Shown one piece after another: positions 17,108-25,314 of a DNA stretch of 41,223 bases. The position numbers were made by a program, and so were the translations under genes. Every line of letters starts with the position of its first letter. The stretch's first letter is position 1. Origin of the DNA: Bacteroidaceae bacterium (GTDB lineage: Bacteria > Bacteroidota > Bacteroidia > Bacteroidales > Bacteroidaceae). The stretch covers positions 1 through 41,223 of the forward strand of contig JAFYWH010000087.1 in the NCBI GenBank assembly GCA_017558175.1. The letters run 5' to 3'. The notes under the pieces were generated by a model that did no database searches, was not told where the DNA came from, and worked only from the letters and a program-made list of their open reading frames with translations.

Positions 17108-19543
17108 ATGAAAAAAACATTAATGATGGCCTTGGCGGTAGTTGGTTTGATGGGGACTGCTACCATGAAGGCACAAGAAAGATTGCCTGAATACTTGCAG
17201 GCAGAGAAATTTACTCAGGACAAGCTGAAGACCATGTTGTTCTCAACAACCGTTGACCCACACTGGTTCCAACAAGGCAACAACTTCTGGTATGAGTACA
17301 AGACCAGCGAAGGTACTTTCTGGTATGTGGTAAACCCTACAACCCGCACCAAGACTCTTCTTTTCGACCGTGAAGAGATGGCTTCTCAGTTGACTGAAAT
17401 CGTGCAAGATCCGTTCGAAGCACATCAGTTGCCTATCAAGAACTTGAAGGCGAAGGAAGATGGCCGCACATTCACTTTCGAAGTGGTTTCTACTCGCGAT
17501 ACCAAGCCTAAGAAGGATGAAAAGAAAGGTAAGGGCAAGGCAAAGAAGGAAGTGTTCTACTTCTCTTACGATTACCCTACTCGCAAGCTCACTCACTTGA
17601 AGGACAAGGAAGAAGATCCGAAGCGCTTGATGTGGGGTTCTATCTCTCCGGACAAGAAGACTGTGGTTTATGCCAAGGATATGAACCTTTACAAGATGAG
17701 CTACGAAGACTACTTGAAGGCGAAGAAGAATGAAAAGGACTCTACTATCGTGGAAATCCAGTTGACTACCGATGGCCAAGAAGACTTCGGTTATGGTATT
17801 CCTCGCAATGTCTTGAACACCGATACTATCTGCAATGGTAAGCGTCGTGGTGTTTATGGCTTGTGGTCGCCAGACTCTCGTCACTTTGTGATGACTGTTT
17901 CGGATAATCGTGCCGTGAAGCCTCTTTGGGTAATCAATGTGATGGCTCAGCCACGTCCTACACTCGAAACTTACAAGTATCAGATGCCGGGCGAAAAGGA
18001 AGCTCCGGTGGTGCATACTTACCTCTTCGACATGCAGAACAATACCCGCAAGGAAATCAAGACTGCTGCTTGGAAGGACCAGACTATCAGCCTCCAAAGC
18101 AAGCCGATGGAACAGAAGCAACGCGATATGGAAGAACGTGTGTCTATCTGGCAAGGTGACAACAACCGCTTCTTCTTGACTCGTAGCAGCCGCGACTTGT
18201 ACCGCATCGATGTATGTTCTTACACCATCGGTCAGGACTCTATCGTACCGGTTATCAAGGAACGTATGAATACTTATCAGGAAACTCGCCCATTGAAGGC
18301 ATTGAACGGTGGTAAGGAACTCATCCAATGGAGCGAACGCGACGGTTGGGCACACCTTTATTTATATGATGACAAGGGTAACTTGAAGAACCGCATCACT
18401 AAGGGTGCATGGCACGTGGAAGATGTCTTGAAGGTAGACGAAAAGGCACGCGTGATCTATTTCGTGGCTAATGGCAAGAACAAGGGTGAAAACCCATACT
18501 ACGAACACCTCTATCGTGTAAACCTCGATGGATCAGGCTTGAAGCAGATTACTAAGGGTGACTTCTTCCACCAGACAGAAGTGGACGATGATGCTCGCTT
18601 CGTGGTAGACAACTATTCACGAGTAAACACTATCCCTACTGCTGTAGTGCTTGATAACCAAGGCAATAAGGTGATGGACTTGGAAGAAAGTGACTTCTCT
18701 CAGCTCTTCGCTAATGGCTATAAGTTCCCTGAACTCTTCACCGTGAAGGCTGCTGATGGCGTGACTGACCTCTATGGTGTAATGTACAAGCCTTACAATT
18801 TCGACTCTACTAAGGTTTACCCGATTGTAGACTATGTATACCCAGGTCCACAGGTAGAAGCTGTTTACTATCCGTTTACTCGCATGAGCCCTCGTACAGA
18901 CCGTTTGGCTCAGGCTGGCTTCATCGTGATCTCTGTAGGTCAGCGTGGTGGTCACCCAAGCCGTTCGAAGTGGTATCACAACTGGGGTTATGGCAACATG
19001 CGCGACTATCCGTTGGCCGACCACAAGTATGCTATCGAACAGTTGGCTAACCGTCACTCGTTCATCGACATCGACAAGGTAGGTATCCATGGCCACTCGG
19101 GTGGTGGTTTCATGAGTACTGCTGCTATGTGCCAGTATCCTGACTTCTTCAAGGCTGCTGTATCTTGCGCTGGTAACCATGACAACAACATCTATAACCG
19201 TTGGTGGAGTGAAACACACCATGGTGTGAAGGAACAGGTAAGCGAAAAGGGTGATACTACATTCGTATACAAGATTGCTACTAATCCGCAGATTGCCAAG
19301 AACTTGAAGGGTCACTTGTTGTTGATCCACGGTGATATCGACAACAATGTACACCCGGGTAACACCATGCGTGTAGTTGATGCTTTGATTCGTGCCGGTA
19401 AGCGCTTCGATATGTTGATGCTTCCTCAGCAGCGTCATGCATTCGGTGACATGAACGAATACTTCTACTGGCGTTTGGTTGACTACTTCTCTGAACACTT
19501 GAAGGGTAAGAGCGAAAAGTTTGTGGATATCCCTAAACGATAA
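17108..19543 (+). CDS. S9 family peptidase (DPP IV-type N-terminal domain), exported
   Basis: 811 aa. Signal peptide about residues 1-21 (ending in TATMKAQ). A DPP IV-type propeller is followed by an alpha/beta hydrolase domain. The likely catalytic triad is S664 in GHSGGG, D745 in HGDIDNNVH and H777 in QQRHAFGD. A serine exopeptidase for periplasmic peptide breakdown is the family role. I do not see the DW-YEEE motif that in DPP IV grips the substrate N-terminus and that is present in the paralogue at 37993-40194, so the specificity probably differs. A lysine-rich insert (KPKKDEKKGKGKAKKE) lies near residue 140. Codon choice is strongly biased, which suggests high expression. It has its own promoter and terminator. 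Confidence 0.85.
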   Translation: MKKTLMMALAVVGLMGTATMKAQERLPEYLQAEKFTQDKLKTMLFSTTVDPHWFQQGNNFWYEYKTSEGTFWYVVNPTTRTKTLLFDREEMASQLTEIVQDPFEAHQLPIKNLKAKEDGRTFTFEVVSTRDTKPKKDEKKGKGKAKKEVFYFSYDYPTRKLTHLKDKEEDPKRLMWGSISPDKKTVVYAKDMNLYKMSYEDYLKAKKNEKDSTIVEIQLTTDGQEDFGYGIPRNVLNTDTICNGKRRGVYGLWSPDSRHFVMTVSDNRAVKPLWVINVMAQPRPTLETYKYQMPGEKEAPVVHTYLFDMQNNTRKEIKTAAWKDQTISLQSKPMEQKQRDMEERVSIWQGDNNRFFLTRSSRDLYRIDVCSYTIGQDSIVPVIKERMNTYQETRPLKALNGGKELIQWSERDGWAHLYLYDDKGNLKNRITKGAWHVEDVLKVDEKARVIYFVANGKNKGENPYYEHLYRVNLDGSGLKQITKGDFFHQTEVDDDARFVVDNYSRVNTIPTAVVLDNQGNKVMDLEESDFSQLFANGYKFPELFTVKAADGVTDLYGVMYKPYNFDSTKVYPIVDYVYPGPQVEAVYYPFTRMSPRTDRLAQAGFIVISVGQRGGHPSRSKWYHNWGYGNMRDYPLADHKYAIEQLANRHSFIDIDKVGIHGHSGGGFMSTAAMCQYPDFFKAAVSCAGNHDNNIYNRWWSETHHGVKEQVSEKGDTTFVYKIATNPQIAKNLKGHLLLIHGDIDNNVHPGNTMRVVDALIRAGKRFDMLMLPQQRHAFGDMNEYFYWRLVDYFSEHLKGKSEKFVDIPKR

Positions 19544-19564
19544 ACATTTGGCTGATTGATAATT

Positions 19565-19597
19565 AGGCTGACTTTGGATTCAAGGTCAGCCTATTTT
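19565..19597 (+). terminator. Terminator after the S9 peptidase
   Basis: 12-bp stem AGGCTGACTTTG / CAAGGTCAGCCT (one G-T pair) with a 4-nt loop, followed by ATTTTA, about 20 nt after the stop. Confidence 0.75.
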
Positions 19598-19608
19598 ATA
19601 TGCTGTTT

Positions 19609-19836
19609 GTTACTCTGTTACCTTGTTACAATGTTACATGGTTACAGATATCCCCTTTGTCTTTCCTTTGAAATGCTGGTAGATGGATTTGTAACAATGT
19701 AACAACGTAACATCCATGCCTCTGTTGTTACATATAGTATAGGGATGAATAAATATACAATAATTATTATATTATATTACTATTTTATGATTGACCCTCT
19801 CGCACACGTGTCGGTGTTACAGTGTTACAATGTTAC
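19609..19836. repeat. GTTAC octamer array (12 copies in four groups)
   Basis: Group 1: five GTTAC-NNN units starting at 19609, 19617, 19625, 19633 and 19641, each exactly 8 bp apart. Group 2: three units in reverse (GTAAC) at 19691, 19699 and 19707, again 8 bp apart. A single unit at 19727. Group 3: three forward units at 19816, 19824 and 19832. Groups 1 and 2 form an inverted repeat; an AT-rich block separates group 2 from group 3. Confidence 0.85.
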
Positions 19837-19875
19837 AACGCCAGCTTTGGAGGGATACGTCTCGAGGTTTGGGAT

Positions 19876-19911
19876 GAAACGTCAAGGGGGATTTAAGAAA
19901 ACGTGAAGGCG
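19876..19911 (+). repeat. Degenerate AAAACG repeat copy
   Basis: GAAACGTCAAGG (19876-19887) and AAAACGTGAAGGCG (19898-19911) resemble the AAAACGTCAAGGCG unit at 9035-9048. The match is short and partly decayed. Confidence 0.4.
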
Positions 19912-19968
19912 ATAAATAAAGGGATATGCCGGGCTTTTTATGGGGAGGTAAGGAAGGTAGGTGTAATG

Positions 19969-20016
19969 AAGAAGTTCGATGAAATGGGCTAAAAACGCCA
20001 TTCCATCGAACTTCTT
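19969..20016 (-). terminator. Hairpin downstream of the kinase-like gene
   Basis: 13-bp perfect arms (AAGAAGTTCGATG / CATCGAACTTCTT) plus a further 5 bp after one mismatch, 12 nt past the stop at 20028. No strong U-run, so terminator function is likely but not certain. Confidence 0.55.
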
Positions 20017-20027
20017 ATGTTTGGTTA

Positions 20028-21110
20028 TTACATCAAGCCTGCGATGTATTCCTTCATGGCTGGTTCGCAGTTGCAAGCCTCTTGGTAGAGCTTATACTGA
20101 GCCTTGGTGCGCACGAGGTTATGGTCTGCATACTTAGTCTGATAGTAAGTGTCACCATTGATGTAGTCGGCCAAGAAACGGACTGCCTGCATGTATGGGA
20201 ACAGCTGAGCTGCGTATGGCAACATCTCGATTTCGAGCGGAGTCAAGAATACGCGAGCCGATTCGATGTAACCCTTGGCAAATGCCTTGAAGATTTCCAT
20301 GTTGAACTGAACGTTGTTCAAGTCTACTTCGTCTTCCTTACCGGTATTAGCAGCCGAGCGGAGGAAGTCACCGAAATCAGAGAAGATAAAGCTTGGCATG
20401 ATAGTATCGAGGTCGATGACACACAAGACCTTACCTCCCATATCGAACATCATGTTGCTCACCTTGGTGTCGCAGTGACAGATACGTTTTGGAAGCTTGC
20501 CTTCGCGGTGAAGCTGTTCGGCGCTACACATCTTTTCAGCATCCTTTTCGATGGCATCTACAATATCTTGAACTTCTGCCAAACGGCCAGCCTTGTTTTC
20601 GGCTACGGCTTCGCGGAGCTGTTGCAAGCGGAACTCCATGTTGTGGAATTTCGGGATGATTTCGCCCAACTGTTCAGGCACATCGGCCAACATTGCCTGG
20701 AATTCACCGAACTTCAAGCCTGCCAAGTAAGAAGATTCCGGAGTAACGGCTTCCAAAGTCTGCGACTCAGGGATGAATACAGAAACACGCCAGTAGCCAG
20801 TTTCGTCCTTATAGTAAGTCTTTCCGTCAGTAGCCGGGATGAAGCGGAGCACCTTGCGTTCGATGTCGTCTTCGTTGGCAGCAACGAGCTTTTGGCGGAT
20901 ATGGCTGGTTACCACTTCGATGTTGTGCTGAAGCATGTCTACATCGCAGAAAATGTTGTTGTTGATGCGTTGAAGAACGTAATTCGGCTCGTTTTCATCG
21001 GCGGTTTTCACCAAATAAGTCTGGTTGATCAGGCCTGATGTGAGGGCCTTGATTTCTTGTACTTCTCCCACTTCCGGGAAATTCTTGATGATAGGGGTTA
21101 AATCTGCCAT
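20028..21110 (-). CDS. Phosphotransferase (APH/N-acetylhexosamine kinase-like)
   Basis: 360 aa. Aminoglycoside-phosphotransferase/choline-kinase fold. ITSGLINQTYLVKT-like residues (ALTSGLINQTYLVKT) form the nucleotide loop, ICHCDTKVSNMMFD is the catalytic HxDxxxxN loop, and CVIDLDTIMPSFIFSDFGDFLRSAAN carries the metal-binding DxD. The HCDTKxxN and DLDTxMP pattern resembles N-acetylhexosamine 1-kinase (NahK), so a sugar such as a hexosamine is a likelier substrate than an antibiotic. The exact substrate is unknown. An open frame extends 20 codons upstream, but a near-consensus promoter (21170-21142) overlaps it, so I start at the ATG at 21110. Single gene, divergent from purH. Confidence 0.8.
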   Translation of the reverse strand: MADLTPIIKNFPEVGEVQEIKALTSGLINQTYLVKTADENEPNYVLQRINNNIFCDVDMLQHNIEVVTSHIRQKLVAANEDDIERKVLRFIPATDGKTYYKDETGYWRVSVFIPESQTLEAVTPESSYLAGLKFGEFQAMLADVPEQLGEIIPKFHNMEFRLQQLREAVAENKAGRLAEVQDIVDAIEKDAEKMCSAEQLHREGKLPKRICHCDTKVSNMMFDMGGKVLCVIDLDTIMPSFIFSDFGDFLRSAANTGKEDEVDLNNVQFNMEIFKAFAKGYIESARVFLTPLEIEMLPYAAQLFPYMQAVRFLADYINGDTYYQTKYADHNLVRTKAQYKLYQEACNCEPAMKEYIAGLM

Positions 21111-21141
21111 TATCTTTATGAATTTAAGGTTGAATTTTTTA

Positions 21142-21170
21142 CAAAGATAACTTCTTTCTTCTGATAACAA
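21142..21170 (-). promoter_or_regulatory. Promoter of the kinase-like gene
   Basis: -33 TTG (21170-21168), an 18-nt spacer, and -7 box TATCTTTG (21149-21142), with the ATG 31 nt further. A very good match to the Bacteroidetes consensus; it excludes the longer open frame. Confidence 0.7.
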
Positions 21171-21245
21171 GTCTCTTTTTAGTGTTAAAAATAACCAAGA
21201 AGTAATATTTTGTTTTTTTGTTATTATTATATGGTGGGAAATTCG

Positions 21246-21254
21246 TAACTTTGC
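21246..21254 (+). promoter_or_regulatory. -7 box TAACTTTGC of purH
   Basis: Lies 26 nt before the ATG at 21281, within an open frame that runs further upstream, so it supports the ATG start. A TTG at 21218-21220 is 25 nt upstream, a little far for -33. Confidence 0.6.
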
Positions 21255-21280
21255 GCTTTAAAATCTTTAAATATAAGAAA

Positions 21281-22804
21281 ATGTCAGAAGTTAGAAGAAT
21301 TAAAACCGCGTTGGTGTCGGTTTATCACAAGGAAGGTTTGGATGAAATCATTACCAAACTTCATGAAGAGGGTGTACAGTTCTTGTCGACAGGTGGTACA
21401 AGACAGTTTATTGAATCATTGGGTTATCCTTGCCAAGCTGTAGAAGACTTGACTTCTTATCCTTCTATCTTAGGTGGACGTGTAAAGACATTGCATCCGA
21501 AGGTTTTCGGCGGTATCCTTTGCCGTAGAGAACTCGAACAAGATATCCAGCAGATTGCTCAGTACGAAATTCCAGAAATCGACTTGGTAATCGTTGACCT
21601 CTATCCGTTTGAAGCAACTGTAGCAAGCGGTGCCGAAGAACAAGCTATCATCGAAAAGATTGACATAGGTGGTATCTCTTTGATCCGTGCAGCTGCCAAG
21701 AATTTCAAGGATGTAGTTATCATCGCTAGCCAAGCTCAGTACAAGCCATTCTACGACATGTTGATGGAACATGGTGCTGAAACTACATTGGCAGAACGTA
21801 AGTGGTTCGCTAAGGAAGCGTTCGGCGTTTCTTCTCACTACGATTCGGCTATCTTCAACTACTTCGATGGTGAAGAAGGTTCTGCATTCCGTTGTGCATT
21901 GGAAAATGGCAAGCAGCTCCGTTATGGTGAAAACCCACATCAGAAGGGTTATTTCTATGGCGACCTCAATGCAATGTTCGACCAGATCCACGGTAAGGAA
22001 ATCTCTTACAACAACTTGCTCGACATCAATGCAGCAGTTGACTTGATTGATGAGTTCGAAGATATTACTTTCGCTATCTTGAAGCACAATAACGCTTGTG
22101 GTCTCGCTTCTCGTCCTACTTTGATTGAAGCATGGAAGGATGCATTGGCAGGTGACCCAGTATCGGCTTTCGGTGGTGTATTGATTACTAATGCAGTGGT
22201 AGACAAGGAAACTGCAGAAGAAATCAACAACTTGTTCTTCGAAGTAATTATCGCTCCAGATTACGATGTAGAAGCATTGCAGATTCTTACAACAAAGAAG
22301 AACCGCATCATCTTGGTTCGCAAGGAGGTGAAGTTGCCAAAGATGCAGTATCGTTCGGCTTTGAACGGTGTATTGGTTCAGGAAAAGGACTTGAGCATCG
22401 AAACAGAAGCTGACTTGAAGCAAGTTACAGAAAAGGCTCCTACAGCTCAGGAAATTGAAGACATGCTCTTTGCCAACAAGATTGTGAAGAACAGCAAGAG
22501 TAACGCTATCGTTTTGGCTCGTGGCAAGCAGCTCATTGCAAGCGGTGTTGGTCAGACAAGCCGTGTAGACGCATTGAAGCAGGCTATCGAAAAAGCTAAG
22601 TCATTCAACTTCGACTTGAATGGTGCAGTAATGGCCAGCGACGCTTTCTTCCCATTCCCAGACTGTGTGGAAATTGCAGACAAGGAAGGTATCAAGGCAG
22701 TTATCCAGCCGGGTGGTTCAGTAAGAGACGATTTGACTTTCCAATACTGTAACGAACATGGTGTAGCCATGGTTACAACTGGTATCCGTCACTTCAAGCA
22801 TTAA
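21281..22804 (+). CDS. purH: Bifunctional AICAR formyltransferase / IMP cyclohydrolase
   Basis: 507 aa, usual length. Catalyses the last two steps of de novo purine synthesis: formylation of AICAR with 10-formyl-THF, then ring closure to IMP. The N-terminal MGS-like cyclohydrolase domain shows ALVSVYHKEGL, LSTGGTRQFIE, GGRVKTLHPKVFGGIL and VDLYPFE. The C-terminal transformylase shows LRYGENPHQKG, ILKHNNACGLA with the conserved KHNNACG, DPVSAFGG and SDAFFPFPD. The upstream in-frame extension to 21218 crosses the -7 box and is excluded. Only 28 bp separate it from mreB, so purH may be transcribed with the rod-shape genes. Confidence 0.96.
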   Translation: MSEVRRIKTALVSVYHKEGLDEIITKLHEEGVQFLSTGGTRQFIESLGYPCQAVEDLTSYPSILGGRVKTLHPKVFGGILCRRELEQDIQQIAQYEIPEIDLVIVDLYPFEATVASGAEEQAIIEKIDIGGISLIRAAAKNFKDVVIIASQAQYKPFYDMLMEHGAETTLAERKWFAKEAFGVSSHYDSAIFNYFDGEEGSAFRCALENGKQLRYGENPHQKGYFYGDLNAMFDQIHGKEISYNNLLDINAAVDLIDEFEDITFAILKHNNACGLASRPTLIEAWKDALAGDPVSAFGGVLITNAVVDKETAEEINNLFFEVIIAPDYDVEALQILTTKKNRIILVRKEVKLPKMQYRSALNGVLVQEKDLSIETEADLKQVTEKAPTAQEIEDMLFANKIVKNSKSNAIVLARGKQLIASGVGQTSRVDALKQAIEKAKSFNFDLNGAVMASDAFFPFPDCVEIADKEGIKAVIQPGGSVRDDLTFQYCNEHGVAMVTTGIRHFKH

Positions 22805-22832
22805 TATATAATATAGGTATAGAATAGGTAGA

Positions 22833-23855
22833 ATGGGATTGTTTTCATTTACACAAGAAATTGCGATGGACCTTGGCACTGCCAATACCATCATTCTGAA
22901 TAACGGAAACATCGTGGTAGACGAACCGTCGGTGGTGGCTCTTGACCGTAGAACGGACAAGATGATTGCCGTGGGTGAACGTGCCAAGATGATGTACGAA
23001 AAGGAAAATCCGAATATTCGCACCGTCCGCCCTTTGCGTGACGGTGTGATTGCCGACTTCAACGCTTGCGAACAGATGATGCGTGGCTTGATCAAGAAGG
23101 TAAACATCGGAAACCGTTTCTTTACTCCGTCATTGCGTATGGTTATCGGTGTTCCTTCGGGCAGTACCGAAGTGGAGCTCCGTGCCGTTCGTGATAGTGC
23201 AGAACATGCCGGTGGACGTGATGTCTACTTGATTTTCGAACCAATGGCAGCTGCTATCGGTATCGGTATCGATGTGGAAGCACCGGAAGGCAACATGATT
23301 GTCGATATAGGTGGTGGTTCTACTGAAATTGCGGTTATTTCGTTGGGCGGTATCGTGTCGAACAACTCGATTCGTATTGCTGGCGATGATTTGACTGCTG
23401 ATATTCAGGAATATATGTATCGTCAGCACAATGTAAGAGTGGGTGAACGTATGGCCGAACGTATCAAGATTGCCGTAGGTGCTGCTTTGACAGACTTGGG
23501 CGATGATGCTCCGGAAGACTATATCGTTTGTGGTCCGAACCGCATCACAGCTCTCCCGATGGAAGTGCCTGTAAACTATCAGGAAATTGCTCATTGTTTG
23601 GAAAAGAGCATTGCCAAGATTGAAACAGCTATCCTCAGCGCGCTCGAAAATACGCCTCCTGAACTTTATGCCGATATCGTGAAGAATGGTATCTACTTGG
23701 CTGGTGGTGGTGCTATGCTCCGTGGCTTGGACAAGCGATTGACCGACAAGATCAACATTCCTTTCCACATTGCCGAAGAACCGCTTCTTAGCGTAGCAAA
23801 GGGTACAGGTATCGCTCTGAAGAACGTAGATCGCTTCTCGTTCTTGATGAGATAA
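22833..23855 (+). CDS. mreB: Rod shape-determining protein MreB
   Basis: 340 aa, standard length. Actin-like ATPase that forms membrane filaments and positions lateral wall synthesis. Phosphate-binding loops are visible: MDLGTANTIILN near the start and MIVDIGGGSTEIAVISLGGIV near residue 155. The adenosine motif YLAGGGAMLRGLDK is near residue 290. Also conserved are VRPLRDGVIADF and EPMAAAIGIG. The N-terminal MGLFSFTQ may act as a membrane-binding amphipathic stretch. It heads the mreB-mreC-mreD-mrdA-rodA cluster. A 20-bp stem hairpin lies between it and mreC, which could set different levels for the filament and its membrane partners. Confidence 0.97.
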   Translation: MGLFSFTQEIAMDLGTANTIILNNGNIVVDEPSVVALDRRTDKMIAVGERAKMMYEKENPNIRTVRPLRDGVIADFNACEQMMRGLIKKVNIGNRFFTPSLRMVIGVPSGSTEVELRAVRDSAEHAGGRDVYLIFEPMAAAIGIGIDVEAPEGNMIVDIGGGSTEIAVISLGGIVSNNSIRIAGDDLTADIQEYMYRQHNVRVGERMAERIKIAVGAALTDLGDDAPEDYIVCGPNRITALPMEVPVNYQEIAHCLEKSIAKIETAILSALENTPPELYADIVKNGIYLAGGGAMLRGLDKRLTDKINIPFHIAEEPLLSVAKGTGIALKNVDRFSFLMR

Positions 23856-23869
23856 AAAATAGCCTTATT

Positions 23870-23923
23870 TGTCATTCAGAGGATTAATGGGAGATTCGTC
23901 TACATTACATCCTCTGAATGACA
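23870..23923 (+). promoter_or_regulatory. Long hairpin between mreB and mreC
   Basis: Perfect 15-bp arms TGTCATTCAGAGGAT (23870-23884) and ATCCTCTGAATGACA (23909-23923), extended inward by 5 bp (TAATG/CATTA) past one bulged C. The right side is followed by TTGCTTTTATAT, not a clean U-run. Possible attenuator, processing site or 3'-end stabiliser. Confidence 0.65.
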
Positions 23924-23962
23924 TTGCTTTTATATCTATAAACAACATAAAAACAGCTCTTG

Positions 23963-24814
23963 ATGAGAAATCTGCTGAATTTCTTTTTGAAGTACAACTA
24001 TTGGTTCCTTTTCATCTTGTTGGAGGTGATAAGCTTTGCCTTGTTGTTCCAATTCAATCATTACCAGGGAAGTGCTTATTTTACTTCTTCCAATCGGTTG
24101 GCCGGATGGGCTTATGAAACAGCCAATCAGGTGACCGGTTATTTCCATTTGAAAGATATCAATAACGATTTGGTGAAGAAGAATGTGGAACTGGAATTGC
24201 AGATGGAACGCCTTCGTGAGAAATTGACTGAACTGACAGCAGATTCTTCCGCCATCGAGCAGATGAAGAAAGATGTACTGAAGGAGTATGATATCTATCA
24301 GGCCAAGGTCATCAATAATAGTCTGACTCATGCAGATAATTATATCACTATCAACAAGGGGGAAAACGATGGCATCCGTAGCGAGATGGGAGTGATAGAC
24401 GGCAATGGAGTGGTAGGGATTGTCTACCTCACTTCGGCCAATTACTCAATTGTTATCCCTATTTTGAATTCAAAGAGCAGCATCAGTTGCAAGATACAGC
24501 GTAGTGATTATTTCGGCTTCCTGAAGTGGGATGGTGGCTCTTCCCAATATGCTACGGTGAAGGATATGCCAAGACACTCATTATTCTCTTTGGGAGACAC
24601 AATTGTAACCAGTGGGCATAGTGCAGTCTTTCCTGGAGGCATTCCTGTAGGAACGGTAGAAGATATTGCCGATAGCCACGATGGCTTGTCTTATTTGATT
24701 AAAGTCAAGCTGTTCACCGATTTTGCTCGATTGAACGATGTTCGTGTCATCGCACGAAAGGAGCAGGAAGAACTGAAGAATTTGGAAAAACAACTAAAAG
24801 GGGGTAAGAAATGA
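23963..24814 (+). CDS. mreC: Rod shape-determining protein MreC
   Basis: 283 aa. One N-terminal membrane helix (YNYWFLFILLEVISFALLF), a coiled coil about residues 65-100 (VKKNVELELQMERLREKLTEL), and the periplasmic beta domain with KVINNSLTHADNYITINKG, GVIDGNGVVGIVYL, SSISCKIQRSDYFGFLKW and GHSAVFPGGIPVGTVE. Bridges MreB inside to the wall synthases outside. I use the ATG at 23963; the preceding TTG would only add one residue. It overlaps mreD by 4 bp (ATGA). Confidence 0.93.
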   Translation: MRNLLNFFLKYNYWFLFILLEVISFALLFQFNHYQGSAYFTSSNRLAGWAYETANQVTGYFHLKDINNDLVKKNVELELQMERLREKLTELTADSSAIEQMKKDVLKEYDIYQAKVINNSLTHADNYITINKGENDGIRSEMGVIDGNGVVGIVYLTSANYSIVIPILNSKSSISCKIQRSDYFGFLKWDGGSSQYATVKDMPRHSLFSLGDTIVTSGHSAVFPGGIPVGTVEDIADSHDGLSYLIKVKLFTDFARLNDVRVIARKEQEELKNLEKQLKGGKK

Positions 24815-25314
24815 TTAAGATAATTCACCGCATGGAGTGGTTTATAGGGTTGGTGCTGTTTCAGGCGCTTGTCCTCAATCAGATGCATATCGGAGGATAT
24901 GCCACTCCTTTTTTCTACATATACTTTATCTTGAAGTTCAATTCGAGGGTCAGCCGAAATAACTTGATGTTGTGGGCCTTTGCCTTAGGTTTGACTGTAG
25001 ATATGTTCAGCAATACACCGGGCATGAATGCAGCTGCAGCCACTTGTTTGGCATTTTTCCGTGCTCCGTTGATTCGTTTGATTACGCTTCGTGATATGGA
25101 CGAAGGATTCCGCCCAAGTGTGAAAGCTTTGGGATTTTCATCCTTTTTCCGTTATTCCTTGTTGACTACTTCTTTGTTCTGTACCATCTTGTTGCTGATT
25201 GATACATTTTCATTCTTCAATCCGTTGGTGTTGATTGGTAAGATTTTAACTAGTGTGTTGTCTACCATGCTTTGTATCCTTTGCATGGAATCTTTAGGGA
25301 GGAAGAAGGGGTGA
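24811..25314 (+). CDS. mreD: Rod shape-determining protein MreD
   Basis: 167 aa, a small integral membrane protein with about five hydrophobic segments. FALGLTVDMFSNTPGMNAAAATCLAFFRAPLI is the characteristic MreD stretch (GLTxDxFs, near residue 55). It works with MreC and PBP2 in the elongasome. It overlaps mreC (ATGA) and mrdA (GTGA), so the three are translationally coupled. Identified by this motif, size and position. Confidence 0.92.
   Translation: MIKIIHRMEWFIGLVLFQALVLNQMHIGGYATPFFYIYFILKFNSRVSRNNLMLWAFALGLTVDMFSNTPGMNAAAATCLAFFRAPLIRLITLRDMDEGFRPSVKALGFSSFFRYSLLTTSLFCTILLLIDTFSFFNPLVLIGKILTSVLSTMLCILCMESLGRKKG

Larger units (their letters stand above)
19544..20027. other. 484-bp gene-free stretch
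   Basis: Between the S9 peptidase and the kinase-like gene, which converge. It contains a terminator, the GTTAC octamer array, an AT-rich block (about 19748-19790), weak AAAACG repeat copies and a hairpin near the kinase stop. No open frame worth calling. Confidence 0.7.

Noticed and set aside
17243-19498. Long minus-strand open frames (370 and 293 aa) opposite the S9 peptidase
   Set aside because: They are mirror effects of strong codon bias in a clearly real gene; no promoter, start context or recognisable domain.
19609-19836. CRISPR array
   Set aside because: The units are 8 bp with 3-bp variable parts; no 25-40 bp repeats or spacers and no cas genes.
19609-19836. Chromosomal replication origin
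   Set aside because: Iteron-like repeats and AT-rich DNA are present, but there are no DnaA boxes, and no dnaA or other replication initiator gene in the window. Left as a test, not a claim.
20082-21038. 318-aa plus-strand frame opposite the kinase-like gene
   Set aside because: Shadow of a gene with clear kinase motifs; the protein has no recognisable features.
21470-22423. 317-aa minus-strand frame opposite purH
   Set aside because: Same cause: codon bias in purH. Cys/Phe-rich nonsense-like composition.
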